Part shown: in pieces, positions 24,160-32,909 of the stretch | Layout: every line of letters begins with the position of its first letter | Numbering within the stretch: position 1 is the stretch's first letter | Source: Dinoroseobacter sp013215265 | GTDB taxonomy: Bacteria > Pseudomonadota > Alphaproteobacteria > Rhodobacterales > Rhodobacteraceae | Assembly: GCA_963691755.1 (NCBI GenBank) | Contig: OY829366.1 | Coordinates: forward strand, 2,046,001-2,110,000 | Length of the DNA: 64,000 nt | Direction of reading: 5' to 3' | Position numbers and translations under genes: made by a program | Notes under the pieces: generated by a model | The model's database searches: none | The model's input: only the letters and a program-made list of their open reading frames with translations | What the model was told of the DNA's origin: nothing

Positions 24160-24519
24160 ATGACGAATAACACGCCAACAGATCCCGACACGCTGGGCTC
24201 TGAAGCTGACGACTATCTGAGACGCGCAAAATCAAGCTTGGCAACAATTGTACGCCAACTCCAAAAGCGTGCGGACACCCTTGAGGTTCAGGACGGGAGA
24301 GATCCTGAGTTGGATAAGGAACTGCGCCAGTTGAATGGCGCAATTCAAAGTTTGCTGAAAGCAGAAGGACAGGTGAATGAGCAACAGCGCAAACGGTGCG
24401 ATGCAGTGGGTGGGGAGGGAATGGACCTAGATGCTGCCCGAGCAGAAGTCGAATGCCTCATGGCTCGCCTGCGAAGACAGGCAGACGCAAGACGCATTGC
24501 TGGCGGGGCTGAAGGATGA
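24160..24519 (+). CDS. GTA small terminase subunit (orfg1)
   Basis: First gene of the GTA cluster. The 119-residue product is helical and charged (residues 15-95: DDYLRRAKSSLATIVRQLQ, then KELRQLNGAIQSLLKAEGQV), as expected for TerS, which in RcGTA helps start headful DNA packaging without strong site choice. Assignment rests on position directly ahead of the large terminase and on its size and coiled-coil character; the sequence alone is not diagnostic. The ATG at 24160 (MTNNTP) was preferred over 24094, which would start inside the terminator hairpin. It overlaps g2 by 89 bp. Confidence 0.8.
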   Translation: MTNNTPTDPDTLGSEADDYLRRAKSSLATIVRQLQKRADTLEVQDGRDPELDKELRQLNGAIQSLLKAEGQVNEQQRKRCDAVGGEGMDLDAARAEVECLMARLRRQADARRIAGGAEG

Positions 24520-25786
24520 AGCCATTCTGGCCTTGCCCTGGCTCTGGCGTTTCTGGGCCTTTCCGCATCAGCTGCCGCCAGTGGGGGATTGGCGCAGCTG
24601 GGTCGTGATGGGTGGACGCGGTGCGGGCAAGACCCGCGCTGGTGCGGAGTGGGTGCGGGCGCGGGTGGAGGGCCCGCGTCCGCTGTCTCAGGGCGCATGT
24701 CGGCGGGTCGCACTGGTGGGTGAGACACTTGATCAGGCGCGTGAGGTGATGGTCTTTGGGGAAAGCGGCGTCGTGGCGTGTTGTCCTCCGGACAGGCGAC
24801 CGGAGTGGCAGGCAACGCGGCGCAGACTGGTCTGGCCAAACGGTGCAATTGCGCAGATTTTTTCGGCGCATGATCCGGACAGTTTGCGGGGGCCGCAATT
24901 TGATGCAGCTTGGGTTGATGAGCTTGCGAAATGGCGTAAGGCGAAAGAGGCGTGGGACATGCTGCAATTTGCGCTGCGCTTGGGGGATGATCCGCGTGTC
25001 GTTGTGACAACTACACCTCAGCCTGTTCCGGTGTTGCGTGACTTGATTGCCCGGGCGTCGACGGTGGTCACCCATGCCCCGACACAGGTCAATCGAGCCC
25101 ATTTGGCGGGTTCATTTCTGGCAGAGATTGAAGATCGGTACGCGGGTACGCGGCTTGGTCGGCAGGAGCTTGATGGAGAACTTCTGGAGGACGTCGAAGG
25201 CGCGCTGTGGTCTCAGGCTATGATTGAGGCGACGCGGGTGGATGTTGTGCCCGATCTGGACCGGGTCGTTGTGGCCGTCGACCCCCCTGTCACAAGCGGG
25301 CCGAATGCGGATACATGCGGTATCGTGGCCGTTGGTGCTGTCACGAAGGGGGAGCGGAAGGACTGGAAGGCCTATGTGCTGGCCGATGGGTCGCTAAAGG
25401 GGGCCTCGCCCATGGTCTGGGCGGAAGCAGTTGCCGCTCTGGCGCAAGATGTCGAGGCAGACAGAATTGTTGCAGAGGTCAATCAGGGTGGGGATTTGGT
25501 GACAGACGTTTTGCGCCAGGTCGATGCCACGCTGCCCGTCCGGCAAGTCCGGGCGTCACGCGGCAAAGCCGCGCGCGCAGAACCAGTGGCGGCGCTCTAC
25601 GAGCAAGGGCGGGTGTTTCATCGCCGTGGCTTGCCTGCGCTGGAAGACGAGATGTGCCGCATGACGGTTCAGGGATACAGGGGATCTGGATCTCCGGACC
25701 GGTTGGACGCCCTGGTTTGGGCGCTGCACGAATTGATGATCTCGCCCGGGAATCTGGGCTCGGAACCGCGGATGCGGCTTCTCTGA
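24431..25786 (+). CDS. GTA large terminase, ATPase-nuclease (orfg2)
   Basis: Motor that packs host DNA into GTA heads. The 451-residue protein has Walker A GGRGAGKT at 61-68, Walker B AAWVDEL around 159-165 (D163, E164), the TTT coupling motif at 193-195 and an RNase H-like nuclease domain with acidic residues D284 (AVDPP), E349 (VAEVNQGGD) and D423/D426 (SPDRLDALVW). All parts expected for a working TerL are present. The ATG at 24431 follows GGGAGGGAATGG and overlaps g1 widely; a later start would still keep the ATPase intact. Confidence 0.95.
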   Translation: MLPEQKSNASWLACEDRQTQDALLAGLKDEAILALPWLWRFWAFPHQLPPVGDWRSWVVMGGRGAGKTRAGAEWVRARVEGPRPLSQGACRRVALVGETLDQAREVMVFGESGVVACCPPDRRPEWQATRRRLVWPNGAIAQIFSAHDPDSLRGPQFDAAWVDELAKWRKAKEAWDMLQFALRLGDDPRVVVTTTPQPVPVLRDLIARASTVVTHAPTQVNRAHLAGSFLAEIEDRYAGTRLGRQELDGELLEDVEGALWSQAMIEATRVDVVPDLDRVVVAVDPPVTSGPNADTCGIVAVGAVTKGERKDWKAYVLADGSLKGASPMVWAEAVAALAQDVEADRIVAEVNQGGDLVTDVLRQVDATLPVRQVRASRGKAARAEPVAALYEQGRVFHRRGLPALEDEMCRMTVQGYRGSGSPDRLDALVWALHELMISPGNLGSEPRMRLL

Positions 25787-25873
25787 TATTTTGAAAAACG
25801 GGCTCTGCCGGGGCGCGCCTTTGGGCGCGGTTGGTACGGGTGTGCCCGCAAATCCCGAGAAGGGGGCAGGTGA

Positions 25874-27058
25874 ATGGTATTCAACCTATTCAGGTCGGCT
25901 GACCGCGAGGTGCCGCAGGCAAAGGCAAGTGCGACGGGGCGCGTTGCGGCTATGGGAGCGATGGGAAACGGGGGGCGCGTTGCCTGGACCCCGCGCGACA
26001 CCGCAAGCCTGACCCGCAACGGGTTTGCGGGAAATCCGGTCGGGTTTCGCGCGGTGAAGATGGTAGCAGAGGCGGCTGCCGCGCTGCCATTGATGTGCCA
26101 GGACCAAAAGCGTCGCTATGATCTTCATCCTGTACTGTCGCTGCTTGACAAACCCAATGCGGGCCAAGGGCGCGGGGCGCTGTTCGAGGCCCTTTATGCG
26201 CAGCTATTGCTGACTGGGAATGGGTATCTGGAAGCTGTCGGTTCGGAGGCAGGCCTGCCTGGGGAAATTCATTGTCTGCGCTCAGACAGGATGCGTGTCG
26301 TGCCGGGGGCGGATGGCTGGCCTGCGGCGTACGACTATGTGGTTGGGGCCAAGACACATCGCTTCGATGTGAGCGGCGCGCAGGCCACGATCCTGCATAT
26401 CAAGAGCTTTCATCCGCAAGATGACCATTATGGTTTGTCGCCGATGCAGGCGGCTGCGAGCGCGATGGATGTGCACAATGCGGCGACCCGCTGGTCAAAG
26501 GCGCTTTTGGACAATGCCGCACGCCCATCAGGTGCGATTGTTTATTCCGGAGCGGATGGCGCAGGCGGTCTGAGCCCCGACCAGTTCGAACGTCTGCAAG
26601 TGGAAATGGAGAGTTATCATCAGGGCGCACGAAATGCAGGACGTCCGATGCTGTTGGAAGGGGGGCTGGACTGGAAGCCCATGGGCTTCTCCCCCTCAGA
26701 TATGGAGTTCCAGAAGACCAAGGAGGCGGCTGCGCGCGAGATCGCTCTGGCCTTTGGGGTGCCCCCGATGCTGATGGGAATACCGGGGGATGCGACTTAT
26801 GCAAATTACGCAGAGGCGCATAGGGCCTTCTACAGGCTTACAGTTCTACCTCTGGCGCGGAAGGTATGCCAGGCGCTGAGTGTCTGGATGGATGGGTTTG
26901 ATCCTGGCGGTGTGTGGCTGTCTCCGGATCCCGACGGAGTACCGGCGCTTGCTGCCGAGCGCGATGCGCTCTGGGCGCGTGTTGGGGCAGCGGAGTTTCT
27001 GTCGCGTGCGGAAAAACGCAGTCTGCTGGGTCTTCCTGCGGAGGACGGCACCGCATGA
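25874..27058 (+). CDS. GTA portal protein (orfg3), HK97 family
   Basis: Forms the dodecameric ring at the head vertex through which DNA enters. The 394 residues show the HK97-type portal pattern: FAGNPVGFRAVKMVAEAAAALPL at the N-terminal domain, LLLTGNGYLEAV in the core, HIKSFHPQDDHYGLSPMQAA in the middle and the tunnel-helix region EIALAFGVPPMLMGIPGDATYANYAEA near 295-320. The ATG at 25874 has GGGGGCAGGTGA upstream. Its stop overlaps the start of g3.5 (ATGA). Confidence 0.95.
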   Translation: MVFNLFRSADREVPQAKASATGRVAAMGAMGNGGRVAWTPRDTASLTRNGFAGNPVGFRAVKMVAEAAAALPLMCQDQKRRYDLHPVLSLLDKPNAGQGRGALFEALYAQLLLTGNGYLEAVGSEAGLPGEIHCLRSDRMRVVPGADGWPAAYDYVVGAKTHRFDVSGAQATILHIKSFHPQDDHYGLSPMQAAASAMDVHNAATRWSKALLDNAARPSGAIVYSGADGAGGLSPDQFERLQVEMESYHQGARNAGRPMLLEGGLDWKPMGFSPSDMEFQKTKEAAAREIALAFGVPPMLMGIPGDATYANYAEAHRAFYRLTVLPLARKVCQALSVWMDGFDPGGVWLSPDPDGVPALAAERDALWARVGAAEFLSRAEKRSLLGLPAEDGTA

Positions 27059-27315
27059 GTGGCCGTGAAGCCGGGGGCTCGCGGTTTCTGTATGAGCCAT
27101 TTGAGAGCTCAAGACGACCCTGCGAACCGGACCTGAAGCTTGCGGCGTATGAGCGTATCATGGCCGAGCGTTGGACAGCGTTGGAGTACCGTTTGAAGGT
27201 GCTTGAGACAGTACTGCAACGCCTTGAGCGCCGGATGTGGCTGACGATTGTTGGCGTGGCTGGCGTGGTTCTGAGCGAAGCTGCTGCATCGCTGTTGATG
27301 TTGCCAAGACCCTAG
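27055..27315 (+). CDS. GTA orfg3.5 small membrane-type protein
   Basis: An 86-residue product between portal and protease. The charged N-terminal two-thirds is helical (LAAYERIMAERWTALEYRL, then VLETVLQRLERRMW) and the last ~20 residues are a single hydrophobic segment (LTIVGVAGVVLSEAAASLLML). An orf of this size and place, g3.5, exists in the R. capsulatus GTA cluster; its role is not settled. It overlaps g3 by four bases (ATGA) and precedes g4 by 9 bp. The longer open frame upstream lies inside g3 and is not coding. Confidence 0.85.
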   Translation: MSGREAGGSRFLYEPFESSRRPCEPDLKLAAYERIMAERWTALEYRLKVLETVLQRLERRMWLTIVGVAGVVLSEAAASLLMLPRP

Positions 27316-27324
27316 GAGACTGAA

Positions 27325-27900
27325 ATGGGCGAGATGCCATTTGTAACCGGCCCCGAAACGGGGCTGGAGCTGAAGTTTTGCCCGGTGGAGGCAAGCCTCG
27401 AGCTGAGAGATGAGTTGCAGATCGAAGGGTATGCAAGCTTGTTTGGTGCGGTGGACCAAAGCGGCGATGTTGTCGAGCCGGGCGCCTATAGCGCATCGTT
27501 GGAACGGGCAGGCCGCGCAGGTCGCGGGATCAAAATGCTCTGGCAGCATGATCCGCGAGAGCCGATCGGCGTCTGGGACAGCGTTGAAGAAGACGATAAG
27601 GGGTTGCGGGTCAAAGGGCGACTTCTCGACAGCGTGGCCCGTGGGCGCGAGGCGGCGGCGCTGATCGCGGCAGGTGCCATTGACGGGCTCTCGATCGGCT
27701 ATCGCACGCGGCGCGCGACCAAGACTGCGAGCGGTCAGAGGTTGCTGCAAGAGGTGGAGCTTTGGGAGGTATCACTGGTGACCTTTCCAATGTTGCCGCA
27801 GGCGCGACTTGGCGAAAAGGGGGAGACCCCGGATGACAGTTTGCGTGACCTGGCGGAGGCGCTGAATGCGGCCCGTCGATCATTGGCGGGGCAGGACTAA
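27325..27900 (+). CDS. GTA prohead protease (orfg4), HK97 family U35
   Basis: Processes the capsid precursor. The 191 residues contain the U35 pattern: EGYASLFGAVDQSGDVV at 34-50, His75 in MLWQHDPREPIG, Ser123 in GAIDGLSIGYRTR and Glu148 in LWEVSLVTFP, a plausible catalytic triad. Follows g3.5 by 9 bp with AGGAGA before the start. Intact. Confidence 0.95.
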   Translation: MGEMPFVTGPETGLELKFCPVEASLELRDELQIEGYASLFGAVDQSGDVVEPGAYSASLERAGRAGRGIKMLWQHDPREPIGVWDSVEEDDKGLRVKGRLLDSVARGREAAALIAAGAIDGLSIGYRTRRATKTASGQRLLQEVELWEVSLVTFPMLPQARLGEKGETPDDSLRDLAEALNAARRSLAGQD

Positions 27901-27937
27901 CCGTCCCCAATTTTGAAAGCCATTCATCGAGGAGATC

Positions 27938-29158
27938 ATGATGAAGACACCCGGGACCATGTCTCGGGCCGGGGCGGCTTTGACCCCGGCCGAAATGAAA
28001 TCAGACCAACCCGGTCATAGCGTCCGAGAGGCGCTGGCGGGGTTCGTACATGATTTCAAGGCCATGCAGGCCGATTTTCACACTCGTTTGGAACAACAAG
28101 AAGAGCGACTTGCGATGCTAAACCGAAAGACTATGACCCCAGTGACGCGTCCTGCCTTGTCAGGCGCGGCGCACGTTGAAGCCCCTCACCAGAAGGCCTT
28201 TGAGGCTTATGTCCGTTCTGGCGATGATGATGCCTTGCGCGGTCTTGAGATGGAAGAAAAGGCGCTCTCGAGCACTGTTGCTGCAGAGGGCGGATATCTT
28301 GTCGATCCACAAACCGCAGAGACCGTCAAAACAGTCATGCGCAACATGGCGTCGCTTCGTTCTGTGGCTCAGGTCGTCACGGTTGAAGCAACCTCTTACG
28401 ATGTACTGGTAGATCATACCGATATTGGGTCGGGTTGGGCGTCTGAAACTGCGGCTTTGACCGAAACGGATACGCCGCAGATCGACCGGATTTCCATCCC
28501 GCTGCATGAGCTGTCGGCTTTGCCAAAGGCATCGCAGCGTTTGTTGGATGACAGCGCCTTTGACATTGAAGCCTGGCTCTCGGCGCGTATTGCGGAAAAA
28601 TTTGCCCGCTCGGAGGCCGCATCCTTCATCACAGGGGATGGTCTTGATAAACCGCGCGGCGTTCTGAACCATACGCTTGTCCCCAACGATAGCTGGGCGT
28701 GGGACACGCTGGGATATGTGACGACCGGGCATGCTGGTGAGTTCAGTTCAACCGCACCTGCGGATGCGCTGGTGGATCTGGTTTATGCGCTGGGCGCGCG
28801 TTACCGCGCGAATGCATCGTTTGTCATGAACTCCAAAACGGCCGGGGTTGTTCGCAAGATTAAGGATGCGGACGGTCGTTTCCTTTGGTCTGACGGGTTG
28901 AGCGCCGGAGAGCCCGCACGACTTCTGGGGTATCCTGTGATGATCAGCGAAGATATGCCTGATATCGGCCCGGATTCAGCCTCAGTGATCTTCGGTGATT
29001 TCGAGGCAGGCTACACAATTGCTGAGCGTCCGGACATTCGCATCCTGCGCGACCCGTTCTCGGCAAAGCCAAACGTCCTGTTCTATGCGTCCAAGCGTGT
29101 AGGCGGGGATGTCACTGATTTTGCGGCCATCAAGGTCCTGAAGTTCGCCGTTTCCTAA
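27938..29158 (+). CDS. GTA major capsid protein (orfg5), HK97 fold
   Basis: The shell protein of GTA particles. The 406-residue precursor has an N-terminal helical scaffold-like delta region (about 1-100, with ALAGFVHDFKAMQADFHTRLEQQEERL-type coiled coil between residues 30 and 60) and then the HK97 core from AAEGGYLVDPQTAETV. The E-loop, TSYDVLVDHTDIGSGWASE and LHELSALPKASQRLLDDS segments, and the C-terminal P-domain up to FAAIKVLKFAVS are all present. The protease g4 probably removes the delta region. Strong ribosome site GAGGAG. A 157-bp gap with a hairpin follows, so transcription of the tail genes may be lowered there. Confidence 0.96.
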   Translation: MMKTPGTMSRAGAALTPAEMKSDQPGHSVREALAGFVHDFKAMQADFHTRLEQQEERLAMLNRKTMTPVTRPALSGAAHVEAPHQKAFEAYVRSGDDDALRGLEMEEKALSSTVAAEGGYLVDPQTAETVKTVMRNMASLRSVAQVVTVEATSYDVLVDHTDIGSGWASETAALTETDTPQIDRISIPLHELSALPKASQRLLDDSAFDIEAWLSARIAEKFARSEAASFITGDGLDKPRGVLNHTLVPNDSWAWDTLGYVTTGHAGEFSSTAPADALVDLVYALGARYRANASFVMNSKTAGVVRKIKDADGRFLWSDGLSAGEPARLLGYPVMISEDMPDIGPDSASVIFGDFEAGYTIAERPDIRILRDPFSAKPNVLFYASKRVGGDVTDFAAIKVLKFAVS

Positions 29159-29170
29159 TTGGCGGCCCTG

Positions 29171-29200
29171 ATCAGCCTGTCCTGATTTGGGCGGGCTGAT
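29171..29200 (+). other. Inverted repeat after the GTA capsid gene
   Basis: ATCAGCC (29171-29177) and GGCTGAT (29194-29200) can pair around a 16-nt loop in the 157-bp gap between g5 and g6. There is no T run, so it is not a terminator; it could stabilise capsid mRNA or lower read-through. Confidence 0.35.
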
Positions 29201-29315
29201 GGGGTGTGCGTGCCTGTCTTGTCTAGCTGTTCCCTCCGTCCGAGCGGGGCAGGCCGCACATTCCAACTCAAGATGAGCATCTTCAACATCTGGACGGTGA
29301 AGAGAGGGCATTCAC

Positions 29316-29903
29316 ATGATGGTTGAACTGGTGCCTGTGCCACAGGCGGTTTTGCCTATTGCCGCATTTCGAGAGTATTTGCGGCTTGGGTCCGGGTTCG
29401 CGGATGACGCGTTTCAGGACACGATTTTAGAAAGTTCCTTGCGCGCGGCGCTTGCAATGGTCGAGCGTCGTACTGGTATCGCGGTTCTGAGCCGCGGGTT
29501 TCGCTACAGCGCGTCGCGTTGGAGAGACCGAGCGGGGCATATGCTTCCTGTGTCTCCGGTCACGGCTGTCACATCGGTGCGCATTATCGATGCAAATGGC
29601 GTTGCGAGCGAAGTTGCAGCGGGAGGATGGCGATTATCAGTTGAGGGTCGTGAGGCACGCCTTGTTCCCTTGGGTTTGTTGCCCCCGGTGCCGCGCCTCG
29701 GGCGACTGGAGATCGACCTTGTTGCTGGTTTTGGAGCCAGTTGGGAAGCCGTGCCTGCGGATTTGACCGAAGCTGTGTTTATGCAGGCCTCCCGATTTTA
29801 CGAGACGCGGGGCATCGGCCTGAATGTTTTGGCGCCAGGCGTATCGGCCCTGATTGAGGCTTATCGGCCTGTTCGTGCTGGGTTCGGGGGAGGAACGCGA
29901 TGA
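29316..29903 (+). CDS. GTA head-tail connector (orfg6)
   Basis: A 195-residue protein of the HK97 gp6/phiE125 gp8 connector type: an N-terminal helical half (FREYLRLGSGFADDAF, SSLRAALAMVERRTGIAV) typical of adaptor rings, then strands with TAVTSVRIIDANGVA and a helix AVFMQASRFYETRG. It forms the adaptor between portal and tail in RcGTA. Overlaps g7 by four bases (ATGA). Confidence 0.9.
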   Translation: MMVELVPVPQAVLPIAAFREYLRLGSGFADDAFQDTILESSLRAALAMVERRTGIAVLSRGFRYSASRWRDRAGHMLPVSPVTAVTSVRIIDANGVASEVAAGGWRLSVEGREARLVPLGLLPPVPRLGRLEIDLVAGFGASWEAVPADLTEAVFMQASRFYETRGIGLNVLAPGVSALIEAYRPVRAGFGGGTR

Positions 29904-30232
29904 AGCCTCTGAAGCTGGATACCCCTTTGGTTCTGGAAGAGCGTCAGGATGTTGCAGACGGTGCGGGTGGGTTTGTGAAGAATTGGATCGCTAAGGGTAC
30001 CCTTTGGGCGTGCCTCGATGCGCGTGGTGGCCGCGAAGTCAGGCTTGGCGATACCACGGTTTCCAAGGCAGTTTTTCGGATCACCGTGCGCGCGGCCCCG
30101 GTGGGGGCGCCGTCACGCCCCAAGGCCGACCAACGCTTTCGCAGCGGATCGCGCATGTTCCGCATTCTGGCAGTTGCTGATGAGGGCCTGCGGTATCTCA
30201 TCTGCTTTGCCGAGGAAGAGGTGGCGTCATGA
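29900..30232 (+). CDS. GTA head closure protein (orfg7)
   Basis: 110 residues with the SPP1 gp16-like head-closure pattern: TPLVLEERQDVADGAGGF at the start, W-x-x-K-G-T-L-W-A-C-L, a central RITVRAAPVGAPSRPKADQRF and the end FRILAVADEGLRYLICFAEEEV. Sits between g6 and g8 with ATGA overlaps on both sides, so it is translated in a tight chain. Confidence 0.9.
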   Translation: MKPLKLDTPLVLEERQDVADGAGGFVKNWIAKGTLWACLDARGGREVRLGDTTVSKAVFRITVRAAPVGAPSRPKADQRFRSGSRMFRILAVADEGLRYLICFAEEEVAS

Positions 30233-30639
30233 GCTATGGTGCTGCAGCGGCGTTGCAAAAAGCGGTCTTTGCGCACCTGATGAGCGATGTGAGCGTCTCG
30301 AGCCTGTTGGACGGCGCAATCTATGATGCGCTGCCTGCGGGTGTTCTGCCTGAGACTTACGCGGTTTTGGGGTCAGAAGACGTGCGCGGTCGAGCTGACA
30401 GTTCGGGGGCTATAGCGCGACACGATTTCACGATTTCAGTTGTGTCCTCGGCTGCGGGGTTTGCCGCAGCAAAGACAGCGGCTGGCGCGATTTCAGATGC
30501 GCTTGTCGGGGTGGCGTTCAGCCTGGAGCGCGGATCGCTGAGCGATCTGACCCTGATGCGAACCCGCGCAACCCGTTTGAACGGAGGCACAAAACGACGG
30601 ATCGACCTGCGTTTTCGTGCGCAAATTTATGATTTCTAA
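30229..30639 (+). CDS. GTA tail terminator, DUF3168 family (orfg8)
   Basis: 136 residues matching DUF3168, a tail-terminator type protein that ends tail growth and joins tail to head. Seen: AAALQKAVFAHLMSD, VYDALPAGVLPETYAVLGSEDV-like region at 30-55, HDFTISVVSS and the C-terminal KRRIDLRFRAQIYDF. Overlaps g7 by four bases; followed after 18 bp by g9. Confidence 0.9.
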   Translation: MSYGAAAALQKAVFAHLMSDVSVSSLLDGAIYDALPAGVLPETYAVLGSEDVRGRADSSGAIARHDFTISVVSSAAGFAAAKTAAGAISDALVGVAFSLERGSLSDLTLMRTRATRLNGGTKRRIDLRFRAQIYDF

Positions 30640-30657
30640 TTTGACCTGGAGGGCACC

Positions 30658-31071
30658 ATGACAGTGCAAAAAGGCAAGGATTTGCTCATCAAGCTCGATT
30701 TGACCGGGACCGGACAGTTCGAGACCATTGCCGGCCTTCGGGCGACGCGCATCACATTCAATGCGGAGACGGTCGACGTCACTTCGTTAGAGAGCGCGGG
30801 GGGATGGCGTGAGCTGCTTGGCGGGGCCGGGGTGAAATCGGCAGGTATCTCGGGCTCGGGTGTGTTTCGTGATGAAGGAACAGATGAACGGGCACGCCAG
30901 ATCTTCTTTGACGGCCAGGTGCCGGATTTTCAGGTCATTATTCCCGATTTCGGGATTGTGCAGGGCAAGTTCATGATCACCTCGATCGAATACGCAGGTT
31001 CTCATGACGGGGAGGCGACCTATGAGCTTGCAATGGCCTCGGCCGGTCAGCTCAGCTTCAATCCGCTTTGA
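30658..31071 (+). CDS. GTA major tail protein, TP901-1 family (orfg9)
   Basis: Tail tube subunit. The 137 residues start TVQKGKDLLIKLDLTGTG and contain ETVDVTSLESAGGWRELLGGAGVKSAGISGSGVF, given here as positions 40-72, then FQVIIPDFGIVQGKFMITSIEYAGSH at the end region, the TP901-1-like tube fold. RBS GGAGG is strong, as expected for a tube protein needed in many copies. Its stop overlaps the g10 start (TGATG). Confidence 0.93.
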   Translation: MTVQKGKDLLIKLDLTGTGQFETIAGLRATRITFNAETVDVTSLESAGGWRELLGGAGVKSAGISGSGVFRDEGTDERARQIFFDGQVPDFQVIIPDFGIVQGKFMITSIEYAGSHDGEATYELAMASAGQLSFNPL

Positions 31072-31388
31072 TGGCCAATCCATACACTGGTGAGGTTTCG
31101 TTGGTGCTGAATGGCGAACGGCGGATCATGAAACTGACCCTTGGTGCGATTGTCGAGCTGGAGCTTGCGCTGCAGGCGGACAGCCTGGTTGCGCTGGTCG
31201 AGCGTTTTGAGAGTGGGTCTTACAGCGCCCGTGATGTGATTGCTCTGCTGGCTGCAGGCCTGTCCGGAGGCGGTTGGGCGGGCGACGCGAATGATGTGGC
31301 AAGGGCCGAGATCGAGGGCGGACCCCTTGAGGGCGCACGCGCAGCGGCGGAGCTTTTGGCGCGTTCATTTGCGGTGCCTGCACCATGA
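31071..31388 (+). CDS. GTA tail assembly protein (orfg10)
   Basis: 105 residues. N-terminal NPYTGEVSLVLNGERRIMKLTLGAIVELE is the family pattern of GTA gp10, with a following helical region FESGSYSARDVIALLAAGL. It is taken to act with g10.1 as tail assembly chaperone, equivalent to gpG/gpT of lambda, coating the tape measure. The ATG at 31071 is used because it gives the usual TGATG coupling to g9; a TTG three bases upstream is also open. Overlaps g10.1 by four bases. Confidence 0.88.
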   Translation: MANPYTGEVSLVLNGERRIMKLTLGAIVELELALQADSLVALVERFESGSYSARDVIALLAAGLSGGGWAGDANDVARAEIEGGPLEGARAAAELLARSFAVPAP

Positions 31389-31588
31389 CAACCCTGATGG
31401 ACTGGCCGGGCCTGATGCGCGTGGGCTTGCATGAGTTGAGACTGTCTCCGTCAGAATTTTGGAAGCTGACGCCCGCTGAGCTTCTGCTGATCATGGGGGC
31501 TGAAGGGCGAGAAGCGCCGCTTGGGCGGTCTCGGCTAGAAGAATTGGCCGCGCGTTTTCCTGATAAGAAGAAAGGGGCAATCCCGTGA
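31385..31588 (+). CDS. GTA tail assembly chaperone (orfg10.1), DUF2376-like
   Basis: A 67-residue protein: MDWPGLMRVGLHELRLSPSEFW then LTPAELLLIMGAEG, the pattern of the small phage tail assembly chaperone family. ATGA overlap with g10 and GTGA overlap with g11 show translational coupling. Easily missed because of its length but conserved in GTA clusters. Confidence 0.88.
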   Translation: MTTLMDWPGLMRVGLHELRLSPSEFWKLTPAELLLIMGAEGREAPLGRSRLEELAARFPDKKKGAIP

Positions 31589-32238
31589 GTGATTTCGATG
31601 CCTTTGAAGCAGGGCTTGAGGGCCTTGAGACAAGTTTGGAGGGTGCTGCATCGGTGACGGCTGTGTTCGATGCAGAGCTGAACCGGATGCGGGACAGCAT
31701 GCTCTATACAGGCCGCGAGGTCGGCGGAATGTCCGTTCGCCTTGGGTCCGGGCTGCGGAAGGCTTTTGACGGAGTTGTCTTCGATGGGATGAAGCTGTCA
31801 GATGCTTTGCGTGACGTTGCCAAATCTATGGCCGATGCTGCGTATTCCACAGCGATGAAACCAGTGCAGAACGCGTTGGGCGGGGCACTGGCCAATGGTA
31901 TGAATTCATTGATGTCTGGAGTTCTACCGTTCGCCGATGGCGGTGCTTTTGCACAAGGTCGCGTGATGCCATTTGCCAAAGGCGGTATTTTCACCAACCC
32001 AACCACGTTTCCGATGCGAGGCGGGGTCGGGCTGATGGGCGAGGCGGGTCCCGAAGCCATCATGCCGATTTCACGAGGCGCAGATGGGCGGCTTGGGGTC
32101 CGCGCTTCCGGGTCATCCCAGCCAGCGCAGATTGTCATGAACATCTCAACGCCGGATGCAGAGAGTTTTCGCCGCTCACGTGCGCAGATCGCATCTGAAA
32201 TGAGCCGAGCCTTGAAACGCGGTTCTCGGAATCTCTGA
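31585..32238 (+). CDS. GTA tail tape measure protein (orfg11)
   Basis: 217 residues with a GTG start inside the g10.1 stop (GTGA). Length sets the tail length; the product is very short for a tape measure, as in RcGTA with its short tail. Seen: an N-terminal coiled-coil segment (DAFEAGLEGLETSLEGAAS and AELNRMRDSMLY) and the C-terminal part common to tape measures of this group: DGGAFAQGRVMPFAKGGIF, GVGLMGEAGPEAIMPISRG and ADGRLGVRASG. Intact. Confidence 0.9.
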   Translation: MSDFDAFEAGLEGLETSLEGAASVTAVFDAELNRMRDSMLYTGREVGGMSVRLGSGLRKAFDGVVFDGMKLSDALRDVAKSMADAAYSTAMKPVQNALGGALANGMNSLMSGVLPFADGGAFAQGRVMPFAKGGIFTNPTTFPMRGGVGLMGEAGPEAIMPISRGADGRLGVRASGSSQPAQIVMNISTPDAESFRRSRAQIASEMSRALKRGSRNL

Positions 32239-32276
32239 GTTCCAAAACTTCCGACCTACAGCTGAAAGGAGGACGC

Positions 32277-32909
32277 ATGTCCTTTCATGAAGTGCGCTTT
32301 CCCGCAAACCTGAGCTTTGGGTCCGTGGGCGGGCCAGAGCGACGCACGGATGTTGTTGCGTTGGCGAATGGTTTTGAAGAACGCAACACGCCCTGGGTTA
32401 ACGCACGTCGGCGCTATGATGCGGGTGTCGGGTTGAGAACTCTGGATGATATTGCTGATCTTGTTGCATTTTTTGAAGCGCGGCAGGGGCAGCTTTACGG
32501 GTTTCGCTGGAAAGACTGGTCGGATTACAAGTCCTGTCCGCCCTCTGGCGCCGTCAGCTTTGAAGATCAATTGATTGGGACTGGAGACGGTGTTCAGACA
32601 AGGTTCAAGCTTTGCAAAACCTATGCCTCGGGCGAGGCACGCTATGAACGTCCTATCACCAAGCCAGTTGCTGGGTCGGTGCGTGCTGGTATCGGCGCGA
32701 TCGCCTTGGTGGAAGACGTACATTTCACCGTAGATACCACGGACGGGTCAGTGATTTTCTCTGATCCACCTGATCTGGGCGCCAGTGTCTTTGCAGGGTT
32801 CGAGTTCGATGTTCCGGTGCGGTTTGACACCGACCGTCTCGCGACGTCGGTTGCGAGCTTTCAGGCTGGGGATATGCCGAACGTTCCGGTTGTGGAGGTT
32901 CGGGTATGA
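32277..32909 (+). CDS. GTA distal tail protein, DUF2460/TIGR02217 (orfg12)
   Basis: 210 residues. Family marks: SFHEVRFPANLSFGSVGGPERRT at the start, NGFEERNTPWVNARRRYDAG, LYGFRWKDWSDYKSC and the end FDVPVRFDTDRL with SFQAGDMPNVPVVEVRV. In RcGTA it forms the distal tail ring that joins tube and hub. The start at 32277 follows a consensus AAAGGAGG. Overlaps g13 by four bases. Confidence 0.93.
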   Translation: MSFHEVRFPANLSFGSVGGPERRTDVVALANGFEERNTPWVNARRRYDAGVGLRTLDDIADLVAFFEARQGQLYGFRWKDWSDYKSCPPSGAVSFEDQLIGTGDGVQTRFKLCKTYASGEARYERPITKPVAGSVRAGIGAIALVEDVHFTVDTTDGSVIFSDPPDLGASVFAGFEFDVPVRFDTDRLATSVASFQAGDMPNVPVVEVRV

